Positions 8,369 to 17,420 are shown, counted from the stretch's first letter. The stretch is DNA of 64,000 nucleotides from Paracrocinitomix mangrovi (GCF_019740355.2 NZ_CP091819.1:4301763-4365762), one strand, 5' to 3'. A program made the numbers and translations. The notes: generated by a model not told the origin, from the sequence alone.

Positions 8369-8902
8369 ATGAATCAACTTCAAATAATAGAAGATTTAAT
8401 TGAAAGACACGGTACACCAAGAATGATTGAATTAGATCGTGGAGATCTGCTTTGTTCTGCAGGTAAAATTGATACTAATATTTATTTAATTCAAAGTGGA
8501 TGTCTCATAGCTTATGTGACTGATGAGGATGAAGAAAGAATAATTCGATTCGGTTATCAAAACAATATTTTTGTCTTGATTGATTCATTTTTATCTGAAA
8601 AACCAACCGATTTGTATGTAACTGCGATTAAAAAATCAAAGGCATTGGTTTTTTCTAAAGAGCATTTTATGCAATTGATTGGTGAGCAGCCAACGTATCA
8701 AAAAATTTGGAATGAAATTTTAGCGGATTTGGTAGTTCAACAATTGGAAAGAGAAATTGATTTATTGACTAATTCGCCGCAGGAAAGATATCATAGAGTT
8801 TTGAAAAGAAGTCCTCAATTATTTCAAGAGGTTCCAAATAAGTATATCGCTAATTATTTAAGAATGACTGCAGAAACATTTTCAAGAATTCAAAACTCTT
8901 GA
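8369..8902 (+). CDS. Crp/Fnr-family regulator, short form
   Basis: Residues ~15-115 form a cyclic-nucleotide-binding-type beta barrel (LDRGDLLCSAGKIDTNIYLIQSGCLIAYV). Residues ~120-177 form a helical linker and a reduced helix-turn-helix (YHRVLKRSPQLFQEVPNKYIANYLRMTAETFSRIQ). There is no Fnr-type cysteine cluster at the N-terminus. The protein ends only a few residues after the recognition helix, so the winged part is almost absent, as in many short Bacteroidota members. Its stop codon lies inside a perfect Fnr-type palindrome in front of the DinB-fold gene, suggesting that this regulator, or its paralogue at 30221, controls that gene. Effector unknown. Confidence 0.88.
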   Translation: MNQLQIIEDLIERHGTPRMIELDRGDLLCSAGKIDTNIYLIQSGCLIAYVTDEDEERIIRFGYQNNIFVLIDSFLSEKPTDLYVTAIKKSKALVFSKEHFMQLIGEQPTYQKIWNEILADLVVQQLEREIDLLTNSPQERYHRVLKRSPQLFQEVPNKYIANYLRMTAETFSRIQNS

Positions 8903-8942
8903 TTTGGATCAAGATTTAAGTGCGCAAGAGAGGCGACCTTTG
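8899..8942 (+). promoter_or_regulatory. Candidate Fnr/Crp-type operator and class-II promoter for the DinB-fold gene
   Basis: TTGATTTGGATCAA (8899-8912) is a perfect TTGAT-N4-ATCAA palindrome overlapping the stop codon of the upstream regulator gene. A GACCTTTG element (8935-8942; one base off TAnnTTTG) follows. The palindrome centre is 36.5 bp before the last G of that element, which would put it near -42 if transcription starts about 5-6 nt later. The next ATG is at 8956, so the leader would be very short. Confidence 0.5.
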
Positions 8943-8955
8943 AAAATAAAAAATC

Positions 8956-9531
8956 ATGAAGTTTGAATCAAAAGTATTGATCAGTGAATTAGAGCAAATG
9001 ACACAAAATCATCTTGCCAAACTTAAAGAATGGAAAAATCTAGATTTTGATGAGCTCAATTATAAGCCAACTCAAGATAGTTGGAGCGCTTTAGAATGTG
9101 TTGAGCACCTTAACAGATACGCCGAATTTTATATGCCGGAGATTGGGAATAGAATAAAGGAAAGTCAAACTCAACCTAATTCTTATTTCAGTTCAGGTGT
9201 TTTAGGTAACTATTTTGCCAAGAGCATGGAACCAAAACCTAAACTCAATAAAATGAAGACTTTTAAATCAATGAATCCCAATAACAGTGATTTAGACTTA
9301 GCTGTTTTGGACAAATTGATAAAGTTTGAAGAAACCTTATTGCAGCATCTGAATGTGGCAAAAACTGTTGATTTAAAAAAGGTGAAAACATCTATTACCA
9401 TTTCAAAATTGATAAAACTAAGGTTAGGCGACACATTTAGATTTTATATAAACCACATTGAAAGACACTTTTTACAAGCTGAACGTGCAATGGCACACGC
9501 CACAACTCAGACAAGTATAAATATGGCATAA
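8956..9531 (+). CDS. DinB-fold (DinB_2-like) protein
   Basis: Four-helix-bundle protein of the DinB/YfiT metal-binding superfamily; members include thiol-S-transferases and uncharacterised stress proteins. The hallmark WSALECVEHLNRY near residues 45-57 gives the first metal-ligand His, and a C-terminal helix with NHIERHFLQAERA gives the later His residues. Length 191 fits. It lies 53 bp behind a Crp/Fnr-family gene with a candidate class-II activator site between them, so it is likely a target of a Crp/Fnr-type regulator. Exact activity unknown. Confidence 0.85.
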   Translation: MKFESKVLISELEQMTQNHLAKLKEWKNLDFDELNYKPTQDSWSALECVEHLNRYAEFYMPEIGNRIKESQTQPNSYFSSGVLGNYFAKSMEPKPKLNKMKTFKSMNPNNSDLDLAVLDKLIKFEETLLQHLNVAKTVDLKKVKTSITISKLIKLRLGDTFRFYINHIERHFLQAERAMAHATTQTSINMA

Positions 9532-9580
9532 GTTTATTTAAGCAATAGATAAATTGTGACTATTTAATTAGTTGGTTTTA

Positions 9581-9618
9581 AGTAGTTTTCTTAATTTGCG
9601 CCAAACTTAAAAACTACT
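9581..9618. promoter_or_regulatory. Inverted repeat around the cupredoxin gene promoter
   Basis: AGTAGTTTT (9581-9589) and AAAACTACT (9610-9618) are 9-bp perfect inverted arms flanking a near-consensus -7 box TTAATTTG (9591-9598), just before the ATG at 9622. It could be an operator or a 5' hairpin. Confidence 0.3.
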
Positions 9619-9621
9619 ACA

Positions 9622-10665
9622 ATGTTGAAATTTTCCTTTTTATCGCTAATTCTATTTATTAGCTTTTATTCAAATGCCACAATCGTAACTATAATCAATA
9701 GTGGGTTTACTTTTAGTCCTGACGCAGTGACAATAACTGAAGGGGATACTGTTCAGTTCACAATTGGTGGAGCTCATTTTGTTGTTGAAACCAATCAAAC
9801 TACCTGGAATGCAAATGGCAACACACCATTAGGTGGTGGATTTACAACTCCAAATGGAGGAGGTATGGTATTACCTTCATTTTTAACAGTTGGAACCCAT
9901 TATTATGTTTGTTCTCCTCATGCATCAGTGGGAATGAAAGGTACAATTACTGTTGAAGCTTGTGTAGCTCCAGGAGCTCCTGCAAGTGTTACAGGAGATT
10001 TGAGTGTATGTCCAAATACATCTTATACCTATACTGCAGCAGCAGTTACCGGAGCGTCTGCATATAATTGGACATTACCAAGTGGTTGGACCGGAACATC
10101 AACAACTGCCACTATTAATGCAATTCCGTCGCTTACAAATGGGGACATTTCAGTTGAAGCTGTAAATAATTGTGGAACTTCTTCTGCTACTACAATTACA
10201 GTTTCAGTAACTCAATTACAAAACTCTGTTACAATTTCTGGATTGACAATTACTGCTGATGATGCAGATGCAACTTACCAATGGTTCAATTGCGGAACTC
10301 AATCAAATATTACGGGTGAAACAGCTCAATCTTTGGTTGTATCAAGTACCGGTAATTATGCTGTGATACTGAATGAAGGTGCATGCACTGATACTTCAAT
10401 TTGCGAATTGGTTACTGTTGTTGGTTTAGAAGATTTGAATGACTCTTATAAAGTTTATCCAAATCCGGTTGATGAACACATCCAGTTTTTTGGAGATGAC
10501 CTAAGCGCTAGTACGGTTCACTTAATTGACTTAAACGGAAAAGTTGTGTTAAGTCAACATGGAATTGAGAACGGTGTTGATGTATCAAACATTAAAGCAG
10601 GTAAATACATTTTATACCTTGCTTCTCCAACTAGTACAATGCAACATTCAATAGTGATTAGATAA
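9622..10665 (+). CDS. T9SS-exported cupredoxin (plastocyanin-like) domain protein
   Basis: Secreted blue-copper-like protein. A signal peptide covers ~1-19 (ending SNA). Residues ~20-113 form a plastocyanin/azurin-type domain with the likely type-1 copper ligands His52 (GAHFV), Cys97, His100 and Met105 (C-x2-H-x4-M in YYVCSPHASVGMKG). Two PKD/Ig-like beta domains follow (~115-265), the first NWTLPSGWTG-like. The last ~80 residues are a type A sorting domain (YKVYPNPVDEHIQFF ... AGKYILYL), so the copper centre would be carried to the cell surface. Monocistronic and convergent with prfC with only 1 bp between. An electron-transfer or copper-handling role is inferred. Confidence 0.88.
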   Translation: MLKFSFLSLILFISFYSNATIVTIINSGFTFSPDAVTITEGDTVQFTIGGAHFVVETNQTTWNANGNTPLGGGFTTPNGGGMVLPSFLTVGTHYYVCSPHASVGMKGTITVEACVAPGAPASVTGDLSVCPNTSYTYTAAAVTGASAYNWTLPSGWTGTSTTATINAIPSLTNGDISVEAVNNCGTSSATTITVSVTQLQNSVTISGLTITADDADATYQWFNCGTQSNITGETAQSLVVSSTGNYAVILNEGACTDTSICELVTVVGLEDLNDSYKVYPNPVDEHIQFFGDDLSASTVHLIDLNGKVVLSQHGIENGVDVSNIKAGKYILYLASPTSTMQHSIVIR

Positions 10666-10666
10666 G

Positions 10667-12256
10667 TTATTTTACTTTGAAATCACTTGTAAAGTGGAAT
10701 GTAATATCAGGATAGTCTTGTTGAGCCATATCTAATAAGAACTTTGTTTCTGCTAGAAAAACGTAATTGTCATCTTTGTCTTTGGCTATGTATGATGCTT
10801 TAGCTTTGACAAATTGATCTAATTGATCTCTGTTGTCTGTGGTCATCCAACAAGCTTTATAGAATCGGCGTGGAGTGAAATCACATTTTGCTCCATACTC
10901 ATTCTCTAAACGATATTTGATTACTTCAAATTGAAGTTGACCAACTGTTCCTACTATTTTTCTGTTTCCCGGTTGTTGAATAAACAACTGGGCAACACCT
11001 TCATCTGTCAACTGTTGAATACCTTTTTCTAATTGTTTAGATTTCATTGGATCCTTGTTTTCAAGTTCCATGAAAATTTCAGGTGAAAAACTCGGTATAC
11101 CTTTAAAACTGAAAGTAACTCCCTCCGTTAATGTGTCTCCGATCTTAAAATTACCTGTGTCATATAATCCTACTACATCACCCGGATAAGCTTCATCAAT
11201 TACCGATTTGTCTTGCGCCATAAATGAGGTAGGGTTGGGGAATTTTAACTTTTTATCCAATCTTACGTGATTGTAAAATTTATTGCGTTCAAATTTTCCT
11301 GATACAATTCTTAAAAAGGCAATTCTATCTCGGTGATTAGGATCCAGATTGGCGTGTATCTTAAATACAAATCCTGAAAAATCTTTGTCTTCAGGTTCTA
11401 CATATCCTTCGCTAGACTCTCTTCCAATTGGAGAAGGAGAAATATCAAGAAATGTTTCTAAAAGTTCTTTAACCCCAAAATTATTGATTGCTGATCCAAA
11501 AAATACGGGGGCAACTTCACCCTTTAGATAATCTTCTGAATTAAAATCATCATAAACTCCTTCTACTAATTCTAACTCCTCTTTTAACTCAGCTGTCGCA
11601 TCTTCACCAATTATTTTCTCCAATTGAGGATCTTCCAGGTCTGCAATCTTTACAATTTCTTCAGAAATTTTGGTTTTATTGGCTGCAAATAAATTCAGGT
11701 TTTTATTGTAGATACTATATACTCCCTGAAAAGTAGCTCCAATTCCAATTGGCCATGAAAGCGGACGAACTCTGATATCCAACATATCTTCTAATTCATC
11801 TAAAAGATCAAAAGGATCCCTTCCTTCACGGTCCATTTTATTAATAAAAATGATTACAGGTGTATTTCTCATTCTACAAACCTCCATTAATCGCTTGGTT
11901 TGTTCCTCCACACCATTAGCACAGTCAATTATCAAAATTACCGAGTCAACTGCGGTTAATGTTCTATAGGTATCTTCGGCAAAATCTTTATGTCCAGGAG
12001 TATCCAGAATGTTAATTTGCTTGCCTTGATATTGAAAAGCCATTACTGAAGTAGCTACCGAAATCCCTCTTTGTTTCTCAATTTCCATGAAATCTGAAGT
12101 GGCTGTTTTTTTAATTTTATTGCTCTTTACAGCACCAGCAGTTTGAATAGCTCCCCCAAATAAAAGTAGCTTTTCAGTAAGAGTTGTTTTTCCGGCATCC
12201 GGGTGAGAAATGATAGCAAATGTTCTTCTTTTCTCAATCTCGTCAGTAATCTTCAT
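10667..12256 (-). CDS. prfC: Peptide chain release factor 3
   Basis: GTPase that removes RF1/RF2 from the ribosome after termination. The ATG at 12256 ([20 protein letters not shown]) is preferred to a TTG at 12265. The GTP-binding P-loop is SHPDAGKTT at residues 17-25, followed by the RF3/EF-G switch sequences ([22 protein letters not shown]) and the guanine-specificity motif NKMD. The C-terminal RF3 domain holds the usual [17 protein letters not shown]. At 529 residues it has full family length. Its promoter region is shared with the divergent L,D-transpeptidase gene. Confidence 0.97.
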   Translation of the reverse strand: MKITDEIEKRRTFAIISHPDAGKTTLTEKLLLFGGAIQTAGAVKSNKIKKTATSDFMEIEKQRGISVATSVMAFQYQGKQINILDTPGHKDFAEDTYRTLTAVDSVILIIDCANGVEEQTKRLMEVCRMRNTPVIIFINKMDREGRDPFDLLDELEDMLDIRVRPLSWPIGIGATFQGVYSIYNKNLNLFAANKTKISEEIVKIADLEDPQLEKIIGEDATAELKEELELVEGVYDDFNSEDYLKGEVAPVFFGSAINNFGVKELLETFLDISPSPIGRESSEGYVEPEDKDFSGFVFKIHANLDPNHRDRIAFLRIVSGKFERNKFYNHVRLDKKLKFPNPTSFMAQDKSVIDEAYPGDVVGLYDTGNFKIGDTLTEGVTFSFKGIPSFSPEIFMELENKDPMKSKQLEKGIQQLTDEGVAQLFIQQPGNRKIVGTVGQLQFEVIKYRLENEYGAKCDFTPRRFYKACWMTTDNRDQLDQFVKAKASYIAKDKDDNYVFLAETKFLLDMAQQDYPDITFHFTSDFKVK

Positions 12257-12326
12257 TAATTGCAATATGTTATGCGTTCATAGTAAAATAAACCGTATTA
12301 GGCGAATAATACAGGCTTTCGGGTAA

Positions 12327-12334
12327 CAAAAGTA
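12327..12334 (-). promoter_or_regulatory. Candidate -7 box of prfC (TACTTTTG)
   Basis: Exact TAnnTTTG match on the minus strand, 70 bp upstream of the prfC ATG and only 11 bp from the oppositely directed box at 12346. Confidence 0.35.
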
Positions 12335-12345
12335 TTCATTTTTCG

Positions 12346-12353
12346 TATCTTTG
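12346..12353 (+). promoter_or_regulatory. Candidate -7 box of a leaderless transcript (TATCTTTG)
   Basis: Exact TAnnTTTG match ending 3 nt before ATG 12357 and 6 nt before ATG 12360 of the L,D-transpeptidase gene. With the usual 5-7 nt to the start of transcription, the mRNA would begin at the start codon. Confidence 0.4.
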
Positions 12354-12356
12354 TAT

Positions 12357-13142
12357 ATGATGCGTGCAAGTAAAAGAATATTATTCTTAATCTTGCCAGC
12401 CCTTTTGACCCTTGTATCAATTAGTTCGTTTGGTTACACTCCTCCGGGAAGTGGGCAACCATCTGTTAGTGAACTATTGCAACAAGATTCTATTGTACAA
12501 AAGGCAAAGGCAGATTTTGAAACATATGCTGAGTATGTCTATACGGCTATTGATGAACCAGATCTAAGCTATGAGGCATTCAGGCAAGGTTTAATTGGTT
12601 ATCACAATCTTGAAAAAAGAGGTGAGATAGAGAGGTTAGACACTTTAACAATCATTGATTTTAGTAAACCTTCAAGCGAACCAAGAATGTTTATTATCGA
12701 TTTGTGTCACCAAAAAGTTTTTCATAAATCTCTTTGTTCTCACGGAGTAAATTCAGGACGATTGTATCCTAAATCATTCTCAAACGAAAACAATTCTCAC
12801 AAGAGTTCAATTGGCTTTTATGTTACTACCAGTACTTATTCAGGTAAGTTTGATTTGGCATTGAGATTAAAAGGAATGGAATATTCAAATTCTCATGCTA
12901 GTAGTAGAGGTGTTGTTATGCACGGAGCAGATTATGCTTCTTATGAATTTCTTGATAAAAATGATTGTCAACTAGGTAGATCATATGGATGTCCGGCTTT
13001 ACCTCACAAAGATTTTGATCAGGTTGTCAGTTGGATAAAAGAAGGAAGCTGTTTGTTTATCTATTATCCAAGTAAAAGCTACAAGAAATACTCAAAGTAC
13101 TTGAGTAGAAAAGATTATCTGGTAGACTTTGTTGAATACTAG
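12357..13142 (+). CDS. Murein L,D-transpeptidase family protein (YkuD_2-like)
   Basis: Periplasmic enzyme family that forms or edits L,D peptide cross-links, or attaches proteins to peptidoglycan, through an active-site Cys. Starts considered: ATG 12357 and ATG 12360; TTG 12351 is less likely. An N-terminal signal is at ~1-26. The catalytic part contains VMHGADYASYEFL (His189) and the signature GRSYGCPALP with nucleophile Cys212 (numbering from 12357). It follows the larger 'murein L,D-transpeptidase catalytic domain' family seen in Bacteroidota and Proteobacteria rather than classic YkuD. Overlaps the 3' end of the following gene by 4 bp (convergent). Confidence 0.88.
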   Translation: MMRASKRILFLILPALLTLVSISSFGYTPPGSGQPSVSELLQQDSIVQKAKADFETYAEYVYTAIDEPDLSYEAFRQGLIGYHNLEKRGEIERLDTLTIIDFSKPSSEPRMFIIDLCHQKVFHKSLCSHGVNSGRLYPKSFSNENNSHKSSIGFYVTTSTYSGKFDLALRLKGMEYSNSHASSRGVVMHGADYASYEFLDKNDCQLGRSYGCPALPHKDFDQVVSWIKEGSCLFIYYPSKSYKKYSKYLSRKDYLVDFVEY

Positions 13143-15340
13143 TCTTTAATCAATCGTTGAACTTCCAATAAAATGTCATTCTTGTATAACTTAACAAGGT
13201 AAATTCCCTGAGCATAATTATTCAGTTCAAGTTCAGTTTGTTTTGATTCAACAACAATAGTTTCAATTCTATTTCCTTTTGCATCCTCAATAATAATGTA
13301 GCTGTTAGCTACAGTTCCTTCAGTGATAATAAAGTTTACTTTATCATTGGCAGGATTAGGATAGATTTCAAGGTCATTTTTAAAATTAACACTGATTACT
13401 TCTGAATACTCAGGTTCCAGATTCTCCTTGACTTGGATAATTCTGTAATAATTAACTCCTATGTTTGGAGTAACATCTGTGAAATTATATTCAGATTTGG
13501 CACCTTTGTTTTTGGCCTCAACTTTTCCAATTTCTCTCCATTCTTCCCCATCATTTGATTTTTCTAAAATGTATTCAGTAATATCGATTTCGTCTTTAAT
13601 ACTCCATTCTAATAGCACAAAGTCATCAATTTTTTTACCATCAAAAGAAATCAAATTTTCAAATAGCGGACAACCAATATCAAATGTTGCAGTTACCGTT
13701 GTGCCGCAGGCATCAGTAACATTGCAAGTATAAGTTCCAACTGTTCCCGGAACAATTTCTGTGGCACCGCTTCCTCCGGTACTCCAGTTGTATGTATAAG
13801 GCCCAACACCATATAGAGGAGTAGGGTCAAGTGTTTGTGTACCTGCGCAATCTGAATCATATATATTGGCAGAGCCGTTTCCAGTTACCGTGTTACCTAA
13901 GGTTTCAACTGATTTTCCTTGCACTGTTACACTCCATTGATCCAAAGCCTGACACCAGGCAGTTCCCCAATTACAAACATCATATGCCCCCCATGAATTA
14001 CACCATGATCTGTTTAAGTTGATGGTAAAAGTTAAATTTTGATTACTACATGAAGGAGAATAACATTGCACTAATGATTGAGTTCCGCTACTGTTAAATG
14101 GTACGGTTGGCGTCCAGTCACCAGGTGTACTACATCCTAGACAGGTCCATATTATTCCTGGTGAACCTACCGGAGATGCCCCTCCACAACTGCTATTTAT
14201 CCAAACTTGAGCCTCCGACATCCAACAGCTAAATCCATTTCCAACGCAGTAATCTGTATAAACATCAAAATATATCTGGGTATCCCAAGGAGTAGATCCG
14301 CCTGGGAAGTTGACAACCAAATTTGAGCTGCAAAAAGATGGCGATAATAAGGAACCGATTAATCCAAAACCTGAAGCAACTGGACCCACAGCAACAAAAG
14401 TAGGATCTACCGTAATAGGATAGGTGTAAGCGTTACTATTTAGATGAGCCGAATCACAGATGATATATAAATCTTCACCATGAATTTCCATATCGCTGTA
14501 CCAGGCATCTTTAGCTTGAAGTAGATCAAAGGTTCTTGCAGGTTTTGCAATCATCTCAACTTCATGGGTTTCAGAATCTTTTATTTCTAGCATGTCGACA
14601 TATAGCTGCTCATGCTCTTTAATACTTGCTTCCAAGTTGCCCTCTAATTCAAGATGATCTATAAAAATCAGTGTTTTTACATTTAAATTTTGTTTGATTA
14701 TAAATTCTGATTTTATCTCAGATTGTCCAAATTTCAGTCTTAAATCTATTTGCGGAAAAATATCAGTTACATAAGCACTAAAATTGGTCATATACACTTG
14801 TGACCAATTTGCTTGTAGCGTTTCTTCACTATTGTCTAAATGAACGATTTTAAGTTCAAATTGATTATTAGTGATGGTTTTGTTTTGATAGCTAAATTGA
14901 GTGAAGCCATCAACTGTGTTAATCATAGTTTGAACCGGTTGAATGCCTGAACTAAAAACACCTCCGGATTTGGCATGTAAACTTGGATCAATAGCTCGCC
15001 ATTTACCGTCAACAAACATATTAATAGGCATGGCTGCTTTTTCAATATAAAAAAAGGTAGGATCATCTAAATCAATATAAAACCTTTCATCTATTGTTCT
15101 TTTTTCCAAAACTTCAACAACATTTCTATTAATTGGGGCCTTGAATGTTAACTTACCAAAGTCAGGATGATTGAAAAATTCAGGAGAATTGTATTCTTTG
15201 CCATCTTCTGCACTATAAGAAGGGGGATCCATAAATTCGTTCAAATCAGTTCTATAAATTAGAGAATCGCTCTGCGCCAATGAAATGGACAGATTTAATA
15301 TGATCGCGATAGCCATTATATGCCTACCAAAATTACTCAT
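13139..15340 (-). CDS. Large T9SS-secreted protein, function unknown
   Basis: Signal peptide near the N-terminus; ATG 15340 and ATG 15316 (MAIAIILNLSISLAQ) are both possible. Residues ~25-320 form an uncharacterised beta-rich region with two similar-looking halves. Residues ~325-490 are rich in Cys, Trp, Ser and Gly (GFSCWMSEAQVWINSSCGG; WCNSWGAYDVCNWGTAWC), implying disulfides. A PKD-like repeat follows (YTYNWSTGGSGATEIVPG...YTCNVTDACG), then a fibronectin-like segment (LEWSIKDEIDITEYILEKSNDGEEW). The last ~75 residues are a type A sorting domain (LEIYPNPANDKVNFI ... QGIYLVKLY). No catalytic motif recognised. Confidence 0.85.
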   Translation of the reverse strand: MSNFGRHIMAIAIILNLSISLAQSDSLIYRTDLNEFMDPPSYSAEDGKEYNSPEFFNHPDFGKLTFKAPINRNVVEVLEKRTIDERFYIDLDDPTFFYIEKAAMPINMFVDGKWRAIDPSLHAKSGGVFSSGIQPVQTMINTVDGFTQFSYQNKTITNNQFELKIVHLDNSEETLQANWSQVYMTNFSAYVTDIFPQIDLRLKFGQSEIKSEFIIKQNLNVKTLIFIDHLELEGNLEASIKEHEQLYVDMLEIKDSETHEVEMIAKPARTFDLLQAKDAWYSDMEIHGEDLYIICDSAHLNSNAYTYPITVDPTFVAVGPVASGFGLIGSLLSPSFCSSNLVVNFPGGSTPWDTQIYFDVYTDYCVGNGFSCWMSEAQVWINSSCGGASPVGSPGIIWTCLGCSTPGDWTPTVPFNSSGTQSLVQCYSPSCSNQNLTFTINLNRSWCNSWGAYDVCNWGTAWCQALDQWSVTVQGKSVETLGNTVTGNGSANIYDSDCAGTQTLDPTPLYGVGPYTYNWSTGGSGATEIVPGTVGTYTCNVTDACGTTVTATFDIGCPLFENLISFDGKKIDDFVLLEWSIKDEIDITEYILEKSNDGEEWREIGKVEAKNKGAKSEYNFTDVTPNIGVNYYRIIQVKENLEPEYSEVISVNFKNDLEIYPNPANDKVNFIITEGTVANSYIIIEDAKGNRIETIVVESKQTELELNNYAQGIYLVKLYKNDILLEVQRLIKD

Positions 15341-15490
15341 GTTTAACTAAATTAATTGTAAAACACTATCTATCAATTAATTATAGTAAGTAGTAGATAA
15401 AATCAATAGATAATACAGTTTAACCTTAATAAAGAAACATAAAATTTGATAAAAAGGTTGCTTTGAGAGATTAAATTTTTGGTTTTTTGA

Positions 15491-15520
15491 TTGTTATGCC
15501 ATCTTCTTTAAATAACTTTG
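15491..15520 (+). promoter_or_regulatory. Promoter of the dapF-mltG operon
   Basis: TTG at 15491-15493, a 19-nt spacer, then TAACTTTG (15513-15520), an exact TAnnTTTG -7 box 14 bp upstream of the first gene. The intergenic region 15341-15534 otherwise shows only AT-rich sequence. Confidence 0.5.
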
Positions 15521-15534
15521 CGGCGAAATAGCCA

Positions 15535-16158
15535 ATGAAGTACCTGGTTTACATAGGTTTATTAGCAGTAGGAATTGTATTGGGATACGTGCTAGGAAAT
15601 CAGCAAAATAATGAAATAGCTGAGGACACAACCACAACCGAATACATTACTGAAACGCGCACGGTGCATGATACTGTGGTGCAAACTAATACTATTAAGG
15701 TAACTGAAGAAGAGGAAGAGTTAGATTCATTAGAAGAGGTTATAGATACCATAAAAACCGAAGTTGATACAACACTTGTTGTGAATATGGTGGATGATAC
15801 CACTGAAGATGTATCTATTTCAAGGGAAAAAATGATCAAGAAAGATTGGCTTCGCGTAAATGTTGTTGAAGAGATTGCTGATGATGACTCACTTTTAAAT
15901 GAGATGATGGGAATTTCTAAAACCATGCCTGATAAGTTAATGGTTGAATTTTGGGAATCTCCGCTCCATTTTTCGGGATATAAATTATCAAAATCTAAGC
16001 TGATTCTATACGGTATGGAACCCGGAAATGAGTATAAACTGTATAGAAATAGAAAAGATTATTTTTTATCGACCAAAACTTTTTATTATTCGTTGAAAGA
16101 AACGGAGCAATTCTTGCCATATTTGGAGGTGAAAAAAGAGGTAGTATTCAATGATTGA
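15535..16158 (+). CDS. Membrane-anchored protein of unknown function, first gene of dapF-mltG operon
   Basis: Not a family I recognise. Residues 1-~20 form a membrane anchor (YLVYIGLLAVGIVLGYVLG). An acidic, Thr-rich, probably disordered linker follows (~25-100, many E and D), then a compact C-terminal region of ~100 residues (ISREKMIKKDWLRVNVVEE ... YKLYRNRKDYFLSTKTFYYSL). The long linker and single anchor suggest a protein that reaches across the periplasm. Its last 8 bp overlap dapF, so the two are translationally linked; the operon context (dapF, mltG) hints at an envelope role. Confidence 0.8.
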   Translation: MKYLVYIGLLAVGIVLGYVLGNQQNNEIAEDTTTTEYITETRTVHDTVVQTNTIKVTEEEEELDSLEEVIDTIKTEVDTTLVVNMVDDTTEDVSISREKMIKKDWLRVNVVEEIADDDSLLNEMMGISKTMPDKLMVEFWESPLHFSGYKLSKSKLILYGMEPGNEYKLYRNRKDYFLSTKTFYYSLKETEQFLPYLEVKKEVVFND

Positions 16159-16924
16159 GTTTTACAAGTTTCACGGAGCCGGAAATGACTTTATTTTAAT
16201 TGATAATCGATCACTTCAATTTAATGGAGATAAGGTTGCATTTGCTCAAAAATGGTGCAGTAGAAGATTTGGAGTAGGTTCAGATGGAATCATCTTTATT
16301 GAAAATCAAGAAGGTGTGGATTTTAATATGGATTTTTACAATCCTGATGGAAGTCAAAGTTTTTGTGGTAATGGTTCAAGATGTGCTGTAGCTTTTGCAA
16401 AGTTGATTGGAGTTGGGGATGGTAATTTCACTTTTAAAGCAATAGATGGAATACATCAATCAAAATTCAAAGATAATTTATATCACATTTTGATGTCTGA
16501 TGTAAACGGCATTGAAAAAATTGGAAATGATTATTTCATGCATACCGGCTCACCTCATTATATATCTTATTGTGGATCAAGTGATCAAAGAGATATTGTT
16601 GAATTTGGAAGGGAAATTCGTTATTCAGATAAATATAAAGCTGCCGGAACAAACGTAAATCTTGTTAAATTTATCAGTGATAATAAAATTGATTTACGCA
16701 CCTATGAACGAGGTGTAGAAGATGAAACTTTTGCTTGTGGAACCGGTGCAACTGCTGCTGCTTTAGTGTCTGCATTTGTTAAACAATTGAATGACGGTGA
16801 AATTGCTGTAAAAGTTAAAGGTGGAGATTTAAAAGTGCAGTTTGAAAGGAACAATGATACCTTCAAAAACGTTTGGTTAATTGGTCCGGCACAATTTGTT
16901 TTTAAAGGAATCATTAATGACTAA
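16151..16924 (+). CDS. dapF: Diaminopimelate epimerase
   Basis: Converts L,L- to meso-diaminopimelate, the precursor of lysine and of the peptidoglycan cross-link residue; cytoplasmic. Both active-site cysteines are present: Cys72 in FCGNGSRC and Cys196 in FACGTGATAAAL. The N-terminal FHGAGNDFILID and GVGSDGI are canonical. At 257 residues it has normal length. It overlaps the upstream gene by 8 bp and the downstream gene by 8 bp, so it sits inside a translationally coupled operon. dapA, earlier in the same pathway, is near the other end of this window. Confidence 0.97.
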   Translation: MIEFYKFHGAGNDFILIDNRSLQFNGDKVAFAQKWCSRRFGVGSDGIIFIENQEGVDFNMDFYNPDGSQSFCGNGSRCAVAFAKLIGVGDGNFTFKAIDGIHQSKFKDNLYHILMSDVNGIEKIGNDYFMHTGSPHYISYCGSSDQRDIVEFGREIRYSDKYKAAGTNVNLVKFISDNKIDLRTYERGVEDETFACGTGATAAALVSAFVKQLNDGEIAVKVKGGDLKVQFERNNDTFKNVWLIGPAQFVFKGIIND

Positions 16925-17420
16925 AATAAGGAATATAAAATCTGTTTTACCTGAATTTACTTCTGGTACATATCTGGTTTTAGTCAATCCTGAAAACATT
17001 CCTCATTTAGTTTTGTTGCATCAAGGAAAATATTATTCCCTTACCTATGAAGGTGTTGAGGTAGGTAAAGACTTTGGTCCTTATTTTGAAAAGTTAAAGA
17101 GGTTAAATAAAAAAATCTTGTTTGTCACTATTGATGGATTAAAAAAAGATCCTGAAAATGTATTTAGTAAATATCTCTTCGCATCAAAAGAAGAAGCTAG
17201 CTGTTTATCTCCTATTAAAGAGCTTTTATTGGAAGATAGTAATGCCAATTTAATCTTTGAATTAATGCCTGAATTGTATGCTCAAAAGATGATTGGTGAT
17301 ACATTTCAAATAGGGATGCATGATCTAATTGAAGATGGGCAATTTAATATGAGCAAATACAGCAAAACGGACGTTGACAATTATATTCAATCCTTGAGAA
17401 ATAAGTATGTTGAGCGGTAA
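16917..17420 (+). CDS. Uncharacterised cytoplasmic protein in dapF-mltG operon
   Basis: I do not recognise this family. The start is ATG 16917 (MTKIRNIKSVLPEF), overlapping dapF by 8 bp; a TTG at 16881 lies inside dapF and is unlikely. The 167 residues have no signal or membrane segment. Two halves are visible: an alpha/beta-like N-terminal part (TYLVLVNPENIPHLVLLHQGKYYSLTYEG ... KKILFVTIDGL) and a helical C-terminal part (PIKELLLEDSNANLIFELMPELYAQKMIG). It overlaps the acetyltransferase gene by 14 bp. It may be conserved in Bacteroidota beside dapF, which I cannot check here. Confidence 0.78.
   Translation: MTKIRNIKSVLPEFTSGTYLVLVNPENIPHLVLLHQGKYYSLTYEGVEVGKDFGPYFEKLKRLNKKILFVTIDGLKKDPENVFSKYLFASKEEASCLSPIKELLLEDSNANLIFELMPELYAQKMIGDTFQIGMHDLIEDGQFNMSKYSKTDVDNYIQSLRNKYVER

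Noticed and set aside
16881..16916. TTG start extending the unknown protein of the dapF operon
   Set aside because: It would place 12 extra codons inside dapF; the ATG at 16917 gives the usual short overlap.
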